From contig CM034298.1 in assembly GCA_019925795.1 (NCBI GenBank), forward strand, positions 23,551,556 to 23,615,555: a DNA stretch of 64,000 nt, written 5' to 3'. Position 1 is the first letter of the stretch. Every line of letters starts with the position of its first letter. Shown in pieces: positions 34,477 to 46,460 of the stretch. This DNA comes from Dendrobium chrysotoxum. Taxonomy: Eukaryota; Streptophyta; Magnoliopsida; Asparagales; Orchidaceae. The position numbers and the translations under genes are program-made. The notes beneath the pieces were generated by a model. It saw only the letters and a program-made list of their open reading frames with translations, was not told the origin of the DNA and ran no database searches.

Positions 34477-37469
34477 TCAAGCATGAATATCGATCACACC
34501 TAATCTGGTTCTTAAGGTGCTAAAGGTTTCAAAAGCCAGTGGTTTTGTAATAGATATCACCAAGTTGATTTTCAGTGGCTATATGGTGTAGCTCTATATC
34601 TCCTTTGGTAACATGGTCCCTAATAAAATGGTGCCTTATGTATATATGCTTGGTCCTTGAGTATTGGATTGGATTCTTTGAAATGCATATGGTACTGGTG
34701 TTATCACATAGGACTGGAATTATGCCTATAGGTAGTCTTAAATCCAAAATTTATTATTTTAACCAAATGACCTAGGCCATACAACTTCCTAAAGCTATAT
34801 ACTTAGCTTCAGTTGTGGACAGGGAAAATGAGTTCTATTTTATACTGGACCAGGAGACTAAGGACTTTCCTATAAATTGACATGTTCCAAAAGTGCTTTT
34901 TCTATCAACTCAGCATCCTGCAAAATTTGAATTAGAATATCTTATGATTTCAAAGAAGGTGCTATGCCTTGGATACCAGATTCCTAAGTCTTGGGTTCCT
35001 AAGAGATATCCAAAGATTCTCTTAACAGTAGTCAAGTGAGACACTTTTGGATCAGCCTAAAATCTAGCATAAAGAAAAACACTAAATATAATATCAGGTC
35101 TGCTAGCAGTAAAGTAATAAGTGATCCAATTATTCCTCTGTATTTCTTTTGTTCAACAAATTTTCCATTTGCATACTTATCTAACTGGATAGTGGAACTC
35201 ATGGGAGTGTTGATTGACTTGGCTTTATCTATATCATATTTCTTAAGGATGTCCTTAATGTATTTTGATTGACTAAGGAAAGTTCCATCATCCTTCTACC
35301 TTATGCTAAATCCAAGGAAGTAGGTCAGTTCTCCCATCATACTCATTTCAAACTCATTACACAGATTTTTATCAAAAGTTCCAAACATAATATCATTAAC
35401 ATAAATTTGGACAATCAGTAGTTCATCTCCTATATTTTTTATAAATAGGGTGGTTTTTACGCTCCCCTTAACAAAGGTTCTTTTTAGTACAATTGTGCTT
35501 AGCCTTTCATACCATGACCTAGGCACTTATTTCAGTTTATATATTACCTTTTTTAATTTTGAACATATAATTAGGAAATTATAAATTTTCGAAGCCTGAA
35601 GGTTATTCAACATACACATCTTCTTTTTATTACCCCATTCAGAAAGGCACTCTTGACCTCCATTTGGTACTATTTAAATCCCTTAAAGCAGGCGAAGGCT
35701 AGTAGCACCCTACTGGCTTCTAATCTAGCTACAGGGGAAAAGGTCTCTTCAAAGTTAATTCCTTCTATCTGATTGTACCCCTTAGCCACTAATCTTTTCT
35801 TATTTCTCACCACCATACCATAATAATTTATTTTGATTTTAAAAACCCATTTAGTTCCAACAACACTCTAGTCCTTAGGTCTTTCAACTAGCTCTGAAAC
35901 ATCATTCCTCACAAATTGATTTAACTTTTCTTGCATGGCTAGGATCCAAAATTTATTAGATAGGGCTTGATTTATATTGGTGGACTCAATCATTGAGATG
36001 AAGGTAGAGTGGTTAACTCTTTTCTAAGTCCATGTCTAGTTCTAACACCTTCAAATGGGTCTCCTAAGATCAATTCTTTAGGATGACTTGAAGAATATCT
36101 CCATTCTCTGGGTAGTGAAATTTCAGGTTCTACCCTTTCCTCTAGATTTATAGATTTCACTCTTTGGGTGACTTCTATTACTTCTTCTTTTTCCACCCTG
36201 GACCCTCCAGAATTATCAGATTCATCAAAAACAACATGAGTGGTCTACTCTACTTCAAAGGTTTTTTTGTTGAAGTCTCTATAGAATTTTCAAATATTTG
36301 ACTAACCTAGGAGCACTCCTTCATAAGATTTTTGGTCAAACTTTCCTAATTGAGACCTCCCATTATTCAAAATGAACACTTTACATCCAAAGACATGAAG
36401 GTGAGAGAGGTTGGGTGTCCTACCCTTAAGTATTTTATAGGGTGTCTTATTTAGCTTGGATCTAACATTAACCCTATTCAGAATATAATCGACTATATTC
36501 ACCACTCCTACCTAGATGTATTTAGGAAGTGAGTATTCAGCTAATATAGCTCTAGTGGCTTTTACTAGGGTTCTATTCTTTTTTTATCTACCCCGTTCAA
36601 TTGAGGGGTCCTAGGAGCTGAAAAATTGTGATCTATCCCTTGCTCCTTACAGTAAGATTCAAATTATTTATTCTCAAATTCTCCACCATGGTCACTATGA
36701 ATGATTAAGATTTCACAATCTAGTTTTCTCTGAATCCAAGTGCAAAAAGATCTAAACTCCTCAGATGATTCACTTTTATGAGATAGGAATCTAATCCAAG
36801 TAAACCTCAAAGAATCATCAACAATTACATACCCAAAGACATTCTCTCCTACGCTTGTAGTGCTGACAGGTCCAAAGAGATCCATGTGAAGGACTTCAAA
36901 GGGTTTGCTAGTGATAATGTCTTTGATTGAGTGGAAGGAGTACTTGACTTGTTTCCCTAATTGACAGGCATCACACAGGTGATCCTTAGTAAACTTTAGT
37001 TTGGAAATTCCTCTCACTTAGTCTTTTTGGGTGATTTTTTTAAGGCTTTTCATGCTTGCATGACACAATCTTTTATGCCATAACCAAGACACATCAGGAA
37101 TTATTTTTAAGCAAAAAGCTGTGTCAAATTTAATACAATTTAAATCAAGCATGTAGACATTGTTGATTCTCCTTCACTATAAAATAGTTTTGTTATTTAA
37201 GCTTATTATGCAGCTGGTTGATAAAAATTTTATGCTAAACCTTTATTACAGAGCTGGCTGATGTTGACCAGATTGTGTCTCAAGCCATCTATTAATAAAA
37301 CATTTTCAATGATAAAACTTTTTGAATTGCCAATTATACCTGAGCCCACCACTCTCTTGGTGGTGTTATTTCCAAGTGTCATCTTGCCTCCTACCCTTAC
37401 CTTCAATGAAATGAATTGATTTGTATCTCTAATCATGTGCCTTGAACATCCGCTGTCCAGGTACCACAT
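34477..37469 (-). pseudogene. pol: Copia pol of the inner Sirevirus (protease to RNase H)
   Basis: Pol matures gag, integrates the DNA copy and reverse-transcribes the RNA. In order: aspartic protease MWYLDSGCSRHM (37469-37430); pre-integrase finger remnant and integrase core (37017-36664) with LHMDLFGPV, IVDD and SDHGGEFEN; integrase C-terminal HVFGCKVFILNN (about 36400); linker with GDPFEGVRTR (36060); reverse transcriptase with GTKWVFK near 35850, KSAFLNG near 35640, PRSWYERL (35520) and QIYVNDIMFG (35400); RNase H with CDNTSTICISKNP and KHIYIRHHFIRD (34700-34620). It ends TLRTRLGVIDIHA at 34477. The catalytic YVDD box reads YVND. Multiple stops and frameshifts split it into short frames, so it is inactive. 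The domain order PR-IN-RT-RH establishes Copia. Confidence 0.93.
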
Positions 37470-37749
37470 GCTCTCACGAGGCCTTTTGTGAGAGCACTCC
37501 TACAAAATCATCAGCTATTAGATTTGGAAACCCAAAGAAGTTTGGGTTCCACCTTATGGAATGTGGGATGAAATGCTTGCATGCTATATTGTGAATTATG
37601 CAATTTTGATCTCCACACCAAATATCTTCTATGGTGAATAGTGAAAGTGTGGGAGATGTGTCCTAGCATGCCACAAGAAAAACATCTAACACTAGGAAAA
37701 TGGTTAACTAATCTATGTGGGTGATGGTGCCTCTTCCTAGGTTTGAATA

Positions 37750-39291
37750 CATACTGTGTTGGTAGTTTCTAAAATTCTGTAAGTGAAGGTGGTGTTTTAT
37801 TTTCTTTAAAAGCAGTTAACTTTTCTTGTAGAAATTTGTTTGTTTTTTCAAGAATTCAATTATCCATTTTTATTGCATTCTCCCTTCTATCAAATTGAGA
37901 TGCAAGAGTTTCTAATTTTTTAAATGATTTTTCTAATTCAACATGCGATGATTTCAAGGACTCATGTTCAACAGTTAAATCAGAATGCTTCTTATTTAAA
38001 ATATCAAATTCATCTAACAAAGCCATATGATTGCTATCCAGAGTGGAGTGATATTTCCTTAAGCATTCATACTCTTTTCGTAGAATTAAAAAATCAGATT
38101 TGAGGCTTGCATGTAACTTTTTAAGCTCCCTATATGAAGAATATATTCTTTCAGAAACCTCAAATAATTGTTCATAGGTAAGCTCACATACCTTACCTTG
38201 ATCTGAATGATCAAGATGATCATCTGCCATTAAGCATAGGTTAGTTACCTCCTCTTCTACTTTCGTTTCAGAGGAGTTTGATGCTGAGTCTTCCTAGAAA
38301 GCCTTTCGGGTTCTTTTCTTGCCCTTCTTGAACTTAAGTTTTTCTTCACCCTTCTCTTTGCTTGGGCAAGCTTTAAGAGTTGCGCAATCAGACTTTAGAT
38401 GCCCCGGCTTCCTGCATTCAAAATAAATAATATCAGAGGAAACTTTAGAATTTTTATTATTCTTACCCTTGTTCCATTTCTGATAATGCTTTTGCTTTTT
38501 TCCTTAAGAAGCTCTTGAATTGCCTAGTTATTAAAGTAATGTCATCATTTTCAGAACCAAAAGAATCAATGTCAAAACCATTAGCCTTTAAGGCTATAGT
38601 TTTCTCCTTTCTCTTCTCAATTGCATTAAGGTGCCTTTGGTTCACTCTTTGCTCGTAAGAAATGAGTGATCCAAGTAAGTTATTAATTGAATAAATATTC
38701 AGATCCTTAGATTCAATAATGGAAGTAATTTTTGCATCAAAGGAAGAAGGTAAACATCTCAGAATCTAGTTAACTTTTCATAATTAGTGAGTTCTCTTCC
38801 TAAGGCATGCAGGGATGTAACAATTTATGTAAACCTAGTATACATTTTAAAAATAGATTCACTAGGTTTCATGCAAAACTGTTCATAATCATGTGGTAAA
38901 ATATTCAGCCTATATTATTTAACTTCAATTATACCTTCATATATTATGCATAGTTTGTCCTAAATTTCATTGCCAGTAGAATAAGTGAAAACTCGCATAT
39001 AATCTTTATATTTTAAGACACAGAAAAATAGTTCAAAGACTAAGCATTCAGTTATGCTAGATCTCTATCATCAGTAGTCCACTCAGCAAAAGGGATTTCG
39101 ATTTTAATGCCATTTACTAATCTCGAAGGTGCAGAATATCCTTCTTGAACTTATATCTATATGTGGTAATCAATTGATTATAAAAAGGTGGACATGTGAG
39201 TTTTATAAAAATCAAAAGGAATATTATCAAATAACGATGGTAGTGTAATTGAATATCCTTCCACAGTATTACGATTACTAAAATTAGTCAT
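37750..39291 (-). pseudogene. gag: Gag of the inner Sirevirus
   Basis: Begins at an ATG at 39291 with TNFSNRNTVEGYSIT, aligned with the intact gag at 9430-10422. The zinc knuckle region (38430-38390) reads YFECRKPGHLKSDC, so the first cysteine of the CCHC knuckle is lost. It is followed by a Lys-rich segment and then a ~120-residue Leu/Glu/Lys-rich coiled coil (38230-37856) that is characteristic of Sirevirus gag and absent from the gag-only element. Several in-frame stops and frame changes occur before the knuckle. Confidence 0.85.
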
Positions 39292-39336
39292 GGATCTTTT
39301 TTCAAAAGTTTTTCAAAACTTAATTTATGAATCCGA

Positions 39337-39347
39337 CTTTGATACCA
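39337..39347 (-). other. Primer-binding site of the inner Sirevirus
   Basis: Minus strand TGGTATCAAAG, two bases after the 5' LTR. One change (G to A) from the tRNA-iMet complement. Confidence 0.85.
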
Positions 39348-39349
39348 CT

Positions 39350-40430
39350 TAAAAGTTTATGAGGGTTGCTAAACCCTAAATAACTAGTCCCGAGGCTAAC
39401 CAAAGGGGTAAATTAGTTATTTTAAAAAATCTTTAACAAAATAAAAAATTTAAAACCCCTTGATGCTGAAGCTGATCAGTTTTACAATGATAAAAATTTT
39501 AGAGATTTCAAATACAGATCAATACATAGAAAAATGTAGAAATTAAATACAAAAAAATAATAAAAAAGATAACCAAATTTATAGTGGTTCGGTCAACTTG
39601 ACCTACGTCCACTCCCTGAAAACATCCTTTCCAGGTATTGCACTAAAGTAGTGTCTCTCCTTTTGCCCCCACATCAAGGCGGTGAAGCCCTTACAAAATC
39701 TTTCCACCGAACTGGTGAGACAGAGTACCTTAAATCCTTTTACTCCCTCCTAGAGTAGGTAGAGAACCTAGAAATCTTTTTACTCCCTCTTGGAGTAGGT
39801 AGAGAACCTTGGAATCCTTTTACTCCCTCTTAGAGTAGACAGAGAACTTGGATCTGATGCTAATGAATATCTTCCCAGAGTCACTAAGGAAGGAGAAAAG
39901 TAGCTTGACAAAGATAGCAAAAACCTTACTTGGAGCAACCATTGTGAATCCCTCAAAACTCCCCCTCATAAGGATTTCTCTCTCTCCCCCAAGCTCTCTC
40001 TCTCCCTTCTCTAGCTCTCTCTCAAGAAGAGTAAATAGCAAAAGATTTCTAATAGGAGTATTAGAAATCCTTAAATAATGGGCTTCAAAAAATCCTAATT
40101 TTTAAGAAATCCATCTTCTATTGATACAATATAATACACATATCATATAATACGATCAAGGTAATTTAAAATCATCCAGCAAGTTTGTACAGATGAAATG
40201 TACAACCTTCAAACAAATCATACGGTACGATAAAAATATCGTAAGGTACAATCTTCAAAATTTTCTTCTGTTTGTTTGGCATGATGTATGGGATGACCAA
40301 CTTCGTACTCTATCAGTTGTACTGTACGATTAGTTCAAAATTTATGTGTTTCGTATGGTACGATATCAAGGATGACCAATTTCATATACTATCAATCGTA
40401 TGGTATGATATAAATTATATAGTATGATAT
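39350..40430 (-). repeat. Right (5') LTR of the inner Sirevirus, truncated
   Basis: Collinear with 29301 to about 30390, then stops. About 530 bp of U3 expected at its right end is missing. At about 40430 the sequence passes directly into outer-element protease (MWYLD on the minus strand). The G-run box is almost gone here (CCAAAGGGGTAAATTAG). Confidence 0.85.
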
Positions 40431-42249
40431 CCAAGTACCACATACTCTCATGAGGCCTTTTTTGAGAGCACTCCTACAAAATCATCAGATGTCAGATTTG
40501 AGAACCCAAAGAAGTTTGGGTTCCACCTTACGGAATATGTGATAAAATGCTTGCATGCTATATTATGAATTATGCAATTTTGGTCTCCACACCAAATATG
40601 TTCTATAGTGGATAGTGCAAATGTGGGAGATATGTCTTAGCATTCCACAAGAAAAACATCTAACACCAGGAAAAGGGTTAACTAATCTATATGGTTGATG
40701 GTGCCTCTTCTTTGGTTTGCATGATGGATGTTGTGGTGATGGATTATATAACTCTTCAATTGAAGGTGGTTTTTTATTTTCCTTGAAATCACTTCATTCA
40801 GCTTGTAAAAAATTATTTTCACTTTCAAGAATTGAATTTTCTACTTTCAATCCATGCTCCTGATTACCTAATTCAAATACAAGAGTTTCTAATTCCTTGA
40901 ATGCATTTTCTAATTCAATATTATTGTTTTCAAGGCATCATGTTCAACAGTTAATTCAGAATGCTTATTGTTCAAAATATCAAATTCATCTAACAAAGCC
41001 ATATAATTACTATCCAAAGTGGAATGATCTATCCTTAGGCATTCATGTTCTTTCTACAAAATTGAAAAGTTAGATTTAAGGGAGGTATGTGATTTTTTAA
41101 GCTTCCTATATGCAACATGAATTTTTTTAGAATTTTTAAATAATTGATCATATGTAAGCTCACATACCACCTCTTGATCATAATGATGAAGATGATCATC
41201 TGTCATTAAGCAGTTACCTCCTCTTCTGCTTCAGTTTTAGAAGAGGTTAATGCTGAGTCTACCCAGAAACTTATTTGAATCCTTTGCTTGCCCTTTTTCA
41301 AATTTAGGCTTTTCTTCACCCCTCTCCTTACTTGGGTGAGCTTTAAGAGTTGGGAAATCAGAGTTTAGGTGCCCTAGCTTCCTGCATTCAAAATATATAG
41401 CATCAGAAGAAACTTTAGAATTCTTACCAGTCTTACCTTTCTTCCATTTCTAATGATTTTTTTGCTTTCTCTTTAGAAAGCTTTTGAACTTCCTAGTCAT
41501 TAAAGTAATGTCATCATCATCTTGTCAAGAAGAGTCACTATCAGAATCATTAACCTTTAAGGCTATAGTTTTCACTTTCTTCTTTTCACCTATATCAAGC
41601 TACCTTTCACTCACTCCTTACTTGTAGACAATGAGTGACCCAAGTAAGTTATCAATGGAATAAATATTTTGATCTTTAGATTCAGTAATGGCAGTATTTT
41701 TTGCATCATAACATCACAAAATCTTGTTAACATTTTCATAGTTTATAAGCTCTCTTCCTAAGGCATGCATTGAAGTAATAATCTGAGTAAACCTAGTATA
41801 CATTTCTGAAATAGATTCAATAGGTTTCATGCAAAAAAGTTCATAATCTTGGAGCAGGATGTTTAACCAAGATTATTTCGCTTCCTTTGTTCCTTCATAA
41901 GTAATACAAAGTTTGTCTCAAATCTCTTTTCTAGTTGAACAAGTAGAAACATGCATGTAATCTTCATATTTTAAAGCACAAAAAAAAAGTTCAAATATTT
42001 AGCATTCAGTTGGGCTAAATCTTTATCTTCTATGCTCTATTCAAGAAAAGGAAGTTCAATTTTGATGCCATTCACTAATCTAAAGGGTGCAGAATATCCT
42101 TCTTGAACTAACATCCACATGTGATAATCAATTAATTGTAGAATGGTAGAAATGGGAGTTTTCCAAAAATAAAAAAGAATATTATTAAATAAAGGTGGTC
42201 ATGTGATTGAATATCTTTCCACAGTAATACGTTTACCAAAGTTAGACAT
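40430..42249 (-). pseudogene. gag: Gag and start of protease of the outer Sirevirus
   Basis: Starts at an ATG at 42249 (SNFGKRITVERYSIT). It has the knuckle remnant YFECRKLGHLNSDF near 41390 with two of four metal ligands lost, then coiled-coil remnant (about 41200-40800), and reaches the protease start MWYLD at about 40430 just before the catalytic Asp-Ser-Gly. The frame is heavily interrupted. Same layout as 37430-39291, which shows the two Sireviruses are of one family. Confidence 0.8.
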
Positions 42250-42293
42250 TGATCAAAATTCAAAAGTTTTCAAAAACTTAATTTTTGAATCTC

Positions 42294-42305
42294 GCTCTGA
42301 TACCA
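42294..42305 (-). other. Primer-binding site of the outer Sirevirus
   Basis: Minus strand TGGTATCAGAGC, a perfect 12-base match to the complement of the initiator tRNA-Met 3' end. Confidence 0.93.
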
Positions 42306-42307
42306 AT

Positions 42308-43961
42308 TGAAAGTTCGTGAGGGTTGTTAAAACCATAAAACTAGCCCGAGGGTAACCAAGAGGGGGGTGAGTTGGTTATTTTAAAAATTCTTTAACAAAA
42401 TAAGAAACTAAAAACCCCTTGATGTGAAAGCAGATTACTTTAACGATAATGAAAATCAGAAATTTCAACCACCGAGCAAATCACAGAAAAATAAGGAAAT
42501 TAAATGTGAAAAAGTAAATAGAAAGAACACACAAGATTTATAGTGATTTGGACAACTTGACCTACATCCACTCTCAAAAACTACCTTTCCAAGTATTGCA
42601 CTAAAATTAGTGTCTCTCATTTTGCCCCTATGACAAGGCGGAGAAGCCTTTACAAAATCTTTCCACCGATACGGTGAGGTAGAGTACCTCGAATCCTTTT
42701 ACTCTCTCTTAGAGTAGACAGAGAACCTAAAAATCCTTTTACACCCTCATGGAGTAGGCAGAGAACCTAAGAATCCATTTACTTCCTCTTGGAGTAGGCA
42801 AAGAACTTGGATCTGATGCTGATGAAAATCTTCCCTAGAGCCACCAAGGAACTAGACAAGTAGCATGATGAAGATGATGGAAACCTTGCTTGAAGAAACC
42901 TTTGTGAATCCCTCACAACTCCCTCTCACAAGAATTTCTCTCTCTTCCAGGCTCTCTCTTCCTTCTCTAGCTCTCTCTCAAGAAAACTAAATAGCAAAAG
43001 ATTATCTCAACGGATAATACAATTGCTTAAATAGTGGTCTTAAAAAAATCCTAAAATTTAAGAAATTCATCTTCTATTTATACAGTACAATACACATATC
43101 ATACTGTATGAATAGTATAATTTAGAATCATCTACCAAGTTTGTGCAGACAAACTGTTCAATCTTTAAGCATATCATATAGTATGATAAAATATCGTACG
43201 GTACGATCAGTGAAAATTTCTTCTGTTCATTTGGGATGATGCTTGGGATGACCAATTTCATACTCTTACTATCGTACATCACTTGGGATATCATATCATA
43301 CGATCAGTAAAAAAATCATTTTTTTTATTCGGTACGATAGTTGCGATGACCGAAGTTGTACTCTATCAATGGTACTTTATGAGCCATATCGTACGGCACG
43401 ATCGATGATAATTATTGTCAAAGATTTGATTGCCAGATATTACAGAATTAATTATGAAAGATTTAATTAAAATATAGAGTACGAACCTAATAATACTATA
43501 TGATTAAAATATAATTAGTATCTTTCTTAACCTCTGGTGGCTAGGGTTTTGATAGAGCTCAACAGATTGAATGGTACGAGTTAAGAATATACTATATGAG
43601 ATGGATCATACAGGACAATAACAATAATCGTATGGTATAAATTACGTAAAAAAATACTCCTATAACCATTTTTCTCTCTCCCCCTGTGTGTGTGTAAGGT
43701 TTACTCAGCAATGATATCCACCTAGTTACATAATACAACTTAGGAAAGGAAAAATACAGAATAAATTAAAAAAAATAGGCTATAACCCTAGTCTACCCAT
43801 TCTTGAGTTCATCAGAATTACAAGAGAACGGTGGAGTGAATTCCTAAAATGTTAGTATAGACAACATAAAATAAAATATCACAGAAACAGGAGAAAGCAA
43901 TAGCAGACATAATAATATTTGTTATCATCAAAATCACAGTGCTTGGATCAGATTTGGAGCA
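42308..43961 (-). repeat. Right (5') LTR of the outer Sirevirus
   Basis: Starts TGAAAGTTCGTGAGGG and ends GGAGCA, followed by the duplication AGGGG (43962-43966). TATA-like box at 43025-43033, ~40 bp triplet at 42695-42805, and GTAC-type palindromes at 43075-43640. Confidence 0.92.
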
Positions 43962-43966
43962 AGGGG
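43962..43966. repeat. Target site duplication AGGGG (right)
   Basis: Matches 24657-24661. Confidence 0.88.
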
Positions 43967-44296
43967 CCAACCCAAAGCCTAGCCAAAAAGAAACCCCCAG
44001 CAATCTGACAACCCCCAATAATACAGCCATCTCGGCCAACCAAACCAGCACCCACTAAACAGCAAACAACATAGCCAAACAGAGAAGAGGCTCATAGGAA
44101 AAGAAGAGCAACAAGAGGGGTTTAAATCAGGGTAACAAAAAATTGAATCATAGCTCAAGACCCAAGCTCTAAAATACAAGATAGAATAGAACATAAAATG
44201 CTTCCAAAGACAAAAGCCACAAAGTAAAGTGCCAAGATAAAATAAAATGAAGCTCATCAGGAAACAACTCAAATAGAATGACAGAGCCAATGGCAA

Positions 44297-44905
44297 CTAA
44301 AATCTAACATAAGGAAGACCCATTTTATCCAACCTAATCATACCTTTCAGTAAATTAGGTAAATTAGTAATAGTGAATTCAGTAAGATCATTTAAATTGC
44401 AACCCAAATTAGAAAGAAAATCAGCACATGAATTACCTTCCCTATAAACATGTGTAATAGTAAAGTTAACAAAAATTAAGAGCTGATTAATTTTGTTGGT
44501 AAGGTAAAAAAGATCCAGATTACAAATACTATCGGTTTGCATCATAGGATAATGGATACTGGAAGCAGCATCCACCTCAATCCAAATATTTGTAATTCTC
44601 AGTGAAATACGTAATTTAAGACCATTAAAAATAGCAACGAGCTCAGCCAACACAACCGAGCACTTCCCCAAAGGGGTGGAAAAGGCCATAATCATGTTAC
44701 CTTGCACATCCCTAATAATACCACCACACCCATAAGAGCTATTCTTCACAGCCCCATCAACATTTAATTTATAGATATTACGGGGAGGTTTGATCCACTG
44801 AACCAATTTTGGTTCATCCAAAGTATTTCTATAGTGCAAGGATATACCAAAATTATGAGCCACAAAAAGTAATTTTAAAAATTTTTGGAAGTCAAAAGGT
44901 GGCAT
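44297..44905 (-). pseudogene. LINE RNase H domain (RVT_3 type)
   Basis: Open for 202 codons. KLNVDGAVKNSSYGCGGIIRD carries the first catalytic Asp. VVLAELVAIFNGLKL supplies the Glu, IEVDAASSIH the next Asp, and HVYREGNSCADFLSNLG the His-x-x-Arg-x-x-N-x-x-A-D end. This is the plant-type RNase H found at the C-terminus of LINE polyproteins, where it removes RNA from the hybrid. The domain looks complete, but the polyprotein to which it belongs is broken upstream (a frame change around 44892-44905). A short host RNase H-like gene is unlikely, given the LINE parts directly upstream. Confidence 0.85.
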
Positions 44906-45841
44906 AGAAAAGATTGCACACCTTATCTTTAATGTTCCTAATAATGTGATTCAAGTCCATCTTATAATTATTGGAAACAAAATTATTTTTAGCAAGCCAC
45001 AAAAACCATAAAATTAAAGAAGGAATGACATTTCTAACTTGCCCTTTAAAGTTAATGAACCAAGAATCAAGCAGAGTATTAAAAGAAGTATGCGCACTAA
45101 ACTGATTTAACTTAAAAATATCATCAAAGTACGACCAATTTTTAACAGCAATCGGACAAGAAATAAAGACATGATGCATATTTTCTATAGGAAAGCATCA
45201 TTAGCACTTGGAAGGAATAATAAAACCTTTATTTCTCAAAATATCATCCGTAGGAATATAATTATGCATGATTCTCCAAACAAAAATAGAAATAGTCTTA
45301 GGAATACTCTTATGCCAAATCATGGAGTAAATTTTCTTAACACCAAGCTTCTCCCTGAACTCATGCCAAGCATCTTTTAAGGTAAACATGCCATTGTAAG
45401 GTAAATCACATAATAAAAAATCCTCAGAATCAGTATTAATAGGCAGGTTCAAAATTCTAAGAATAACAGTTTCAAGAATGATATCAACCAGCTTATTGTA
45501 ATCCCACCTATTATCAGTAATAAAAGCATCAACTTTAGTAGAGGCCGTGGAGGAAGAATAAATAAAGGACTCAATGGACCGACCATCAAGCCACTGATCT
45601 TGCCAAAGAAAGATGTTCGCTTTACCCAGACCCCATTTGACATAAGGTTCAGCACTCCACTTGATATTACAAAGCATTTTCCACACCCTAAAATCACCAT
45701 TATTATAAAAACATGTAGTAGGATGCTTACCAGCACAATATCTCTCATGAACTTGGTCCATAGAGAAAGTTTGGAATGAAAATTAAACCATAGTTTATAA
45801 GAAAAAGTATAAGCTAAATCCCATATATTCTTATAACCCAA
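44892..45841 (-). pseudogene. LINE linker with zinc-binding reverse transcriptase tail
   Basis: Two frames (45761-45201 and 45179-44892) give the zf-RVT region: VKWGLGKANIFLWQDQWLDG, then FTLKDAWHEFREKLG, IWHKSIPKTISIFVWRIMHN, and after a frame break MHHVFISCPIAVKNW with the H-x-x-x-x-C pair. Typical of the region between reverse transcriptase and RNase H in plant LINEs. Confidence 0.85.
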
Positions 45842-46044
45842 GGCCCCTTCTTCAAATACACCACAACAGTTGTTCCAAGAGGACCAAATAATTTTAGAAT
45901 TCCCATTGGAACTATGCCAAAAGATCCTATTAATGAGTTTCTCAATCCTATAATAAACAACATGGTTAGGTTATAAAGTTTGAAAAATATTGACAGGTGA
46001 AGAGCATAAAACACTTTTAATAAGAGTAAGTCTACCTTCAAAGC

Positions 46045-46460
46045 TTAGGAAATTAGAATTCTAAGAGTAAAGCTTATTATGCATGTTAGAAATAAGATCA
46101 TTAAAAAAAAAGTCTTCTTCCTACCCTTGTAAAGAGAAACCCCCAGATACTTAAGAGGAAATGAGCCTTTAGAGAAACCAGTACTATTCTTAATGGAAAG
46201 CATCCGATCATGAGAAACCTTGTTAGAAATAATAAAATAGCTCTTATATTTATTAATAGAAAGACCACTAGAACTTTCAAATTTATTTAAAAAACTCATA
46301 ATTCTCTTCACCTTGTTAAGCGAAGCCTTAAAAAAAATGATAATATCATCAGCAAAACATAAATGAGAAAAAGGAAACCCTCCCAAAGTTCTATAAAAGT
46401 TGCAAGGGTAATTCTCATAAAGATTGGAAATGCCTCTAGAAAAAATATATGACTTTCCTT
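46045..46460 (-). pseudogene. LINE reverse transcriptase, C-terminal part
   Basis: Shows GFPFSHLCFADDIIIFFKAS with the catalytic F-A-D-D box, followed by SGLSINKYKSYF and FPLKYLGVSLYKGRKK. A SRGISNLYE-like segment precedes it near 46440 in another frame. Upstream palm and finger motifs are missing. Several shifts link it to the zinc region through 45841-46041. Confidence 0.88.

Larger units (their letters stand above)
29301..40430 (-). mobile_element. Inner Sirevirus (Copia) with full but decayed gag-pol
   Basis: Minus-strand element with LTRs at 29301-30917 and 39350-40430 (the latter cut short). The interior in element order is: primer site, gag, protease, integrase, reverse transcriptase, RNase H (ending 34477), third reading frame, repeat region, polypurine tracts. 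Both LTRs start with TAAAAGTTTATGAGGG instead of TGAAAGTTCG, a shared change that supports their belonging to one element. No target duplication remains, because the right side is truncated where outer-element protease resumes. Confidence 0.85.
24662..43961 (-). mobile_element. Outer Sirevirus (Copia), containing a nested Sirevirus
   Basis: A minus-strand LTR retrotransposon with LTRs at 24662-26343 and 42308-43961 and the duplication AGGGG. Its own interior is in two parts: 26344-29300 (polypurine region and third reading frame) and about 40430-42307 (gag, start of protease, primer site). The pol region between protease and third frame is missing and replaced by the inner element. The 19.3 kb span is therefore about 8 kb of outer element plus about 11 kb of insertion. 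It is dead: gag has many stops and pol is lost. Confidence 0.88.
43962..46460 (-). mobile_element. LINE (non-LTR retrotransposon), coding part, 5'-truncated
   Basis: Minus-strand LINE with reverse transcriptase remnant, zinc-finger-like linker and RNase H, ending at 44297 with about 335 bp of 3' UTR before the Sirevirus. It continues at 24661-23601. Similarity to the reverse transcriptase fades near 46460, so the 5' end, including endonuclease, is absent, as is usual for LINEs copied incompletely. Confidence 0.85.

Noticed and set aside
43818..44296. Trp/Leu/Cys-rich minus-strand frames resembling membrane proteins
   Set aside because: They lie over the LINE 3' UTR and the Sirevirus LTR edge; one crosses the insertion junction, so it cannot be an ancestral gene.
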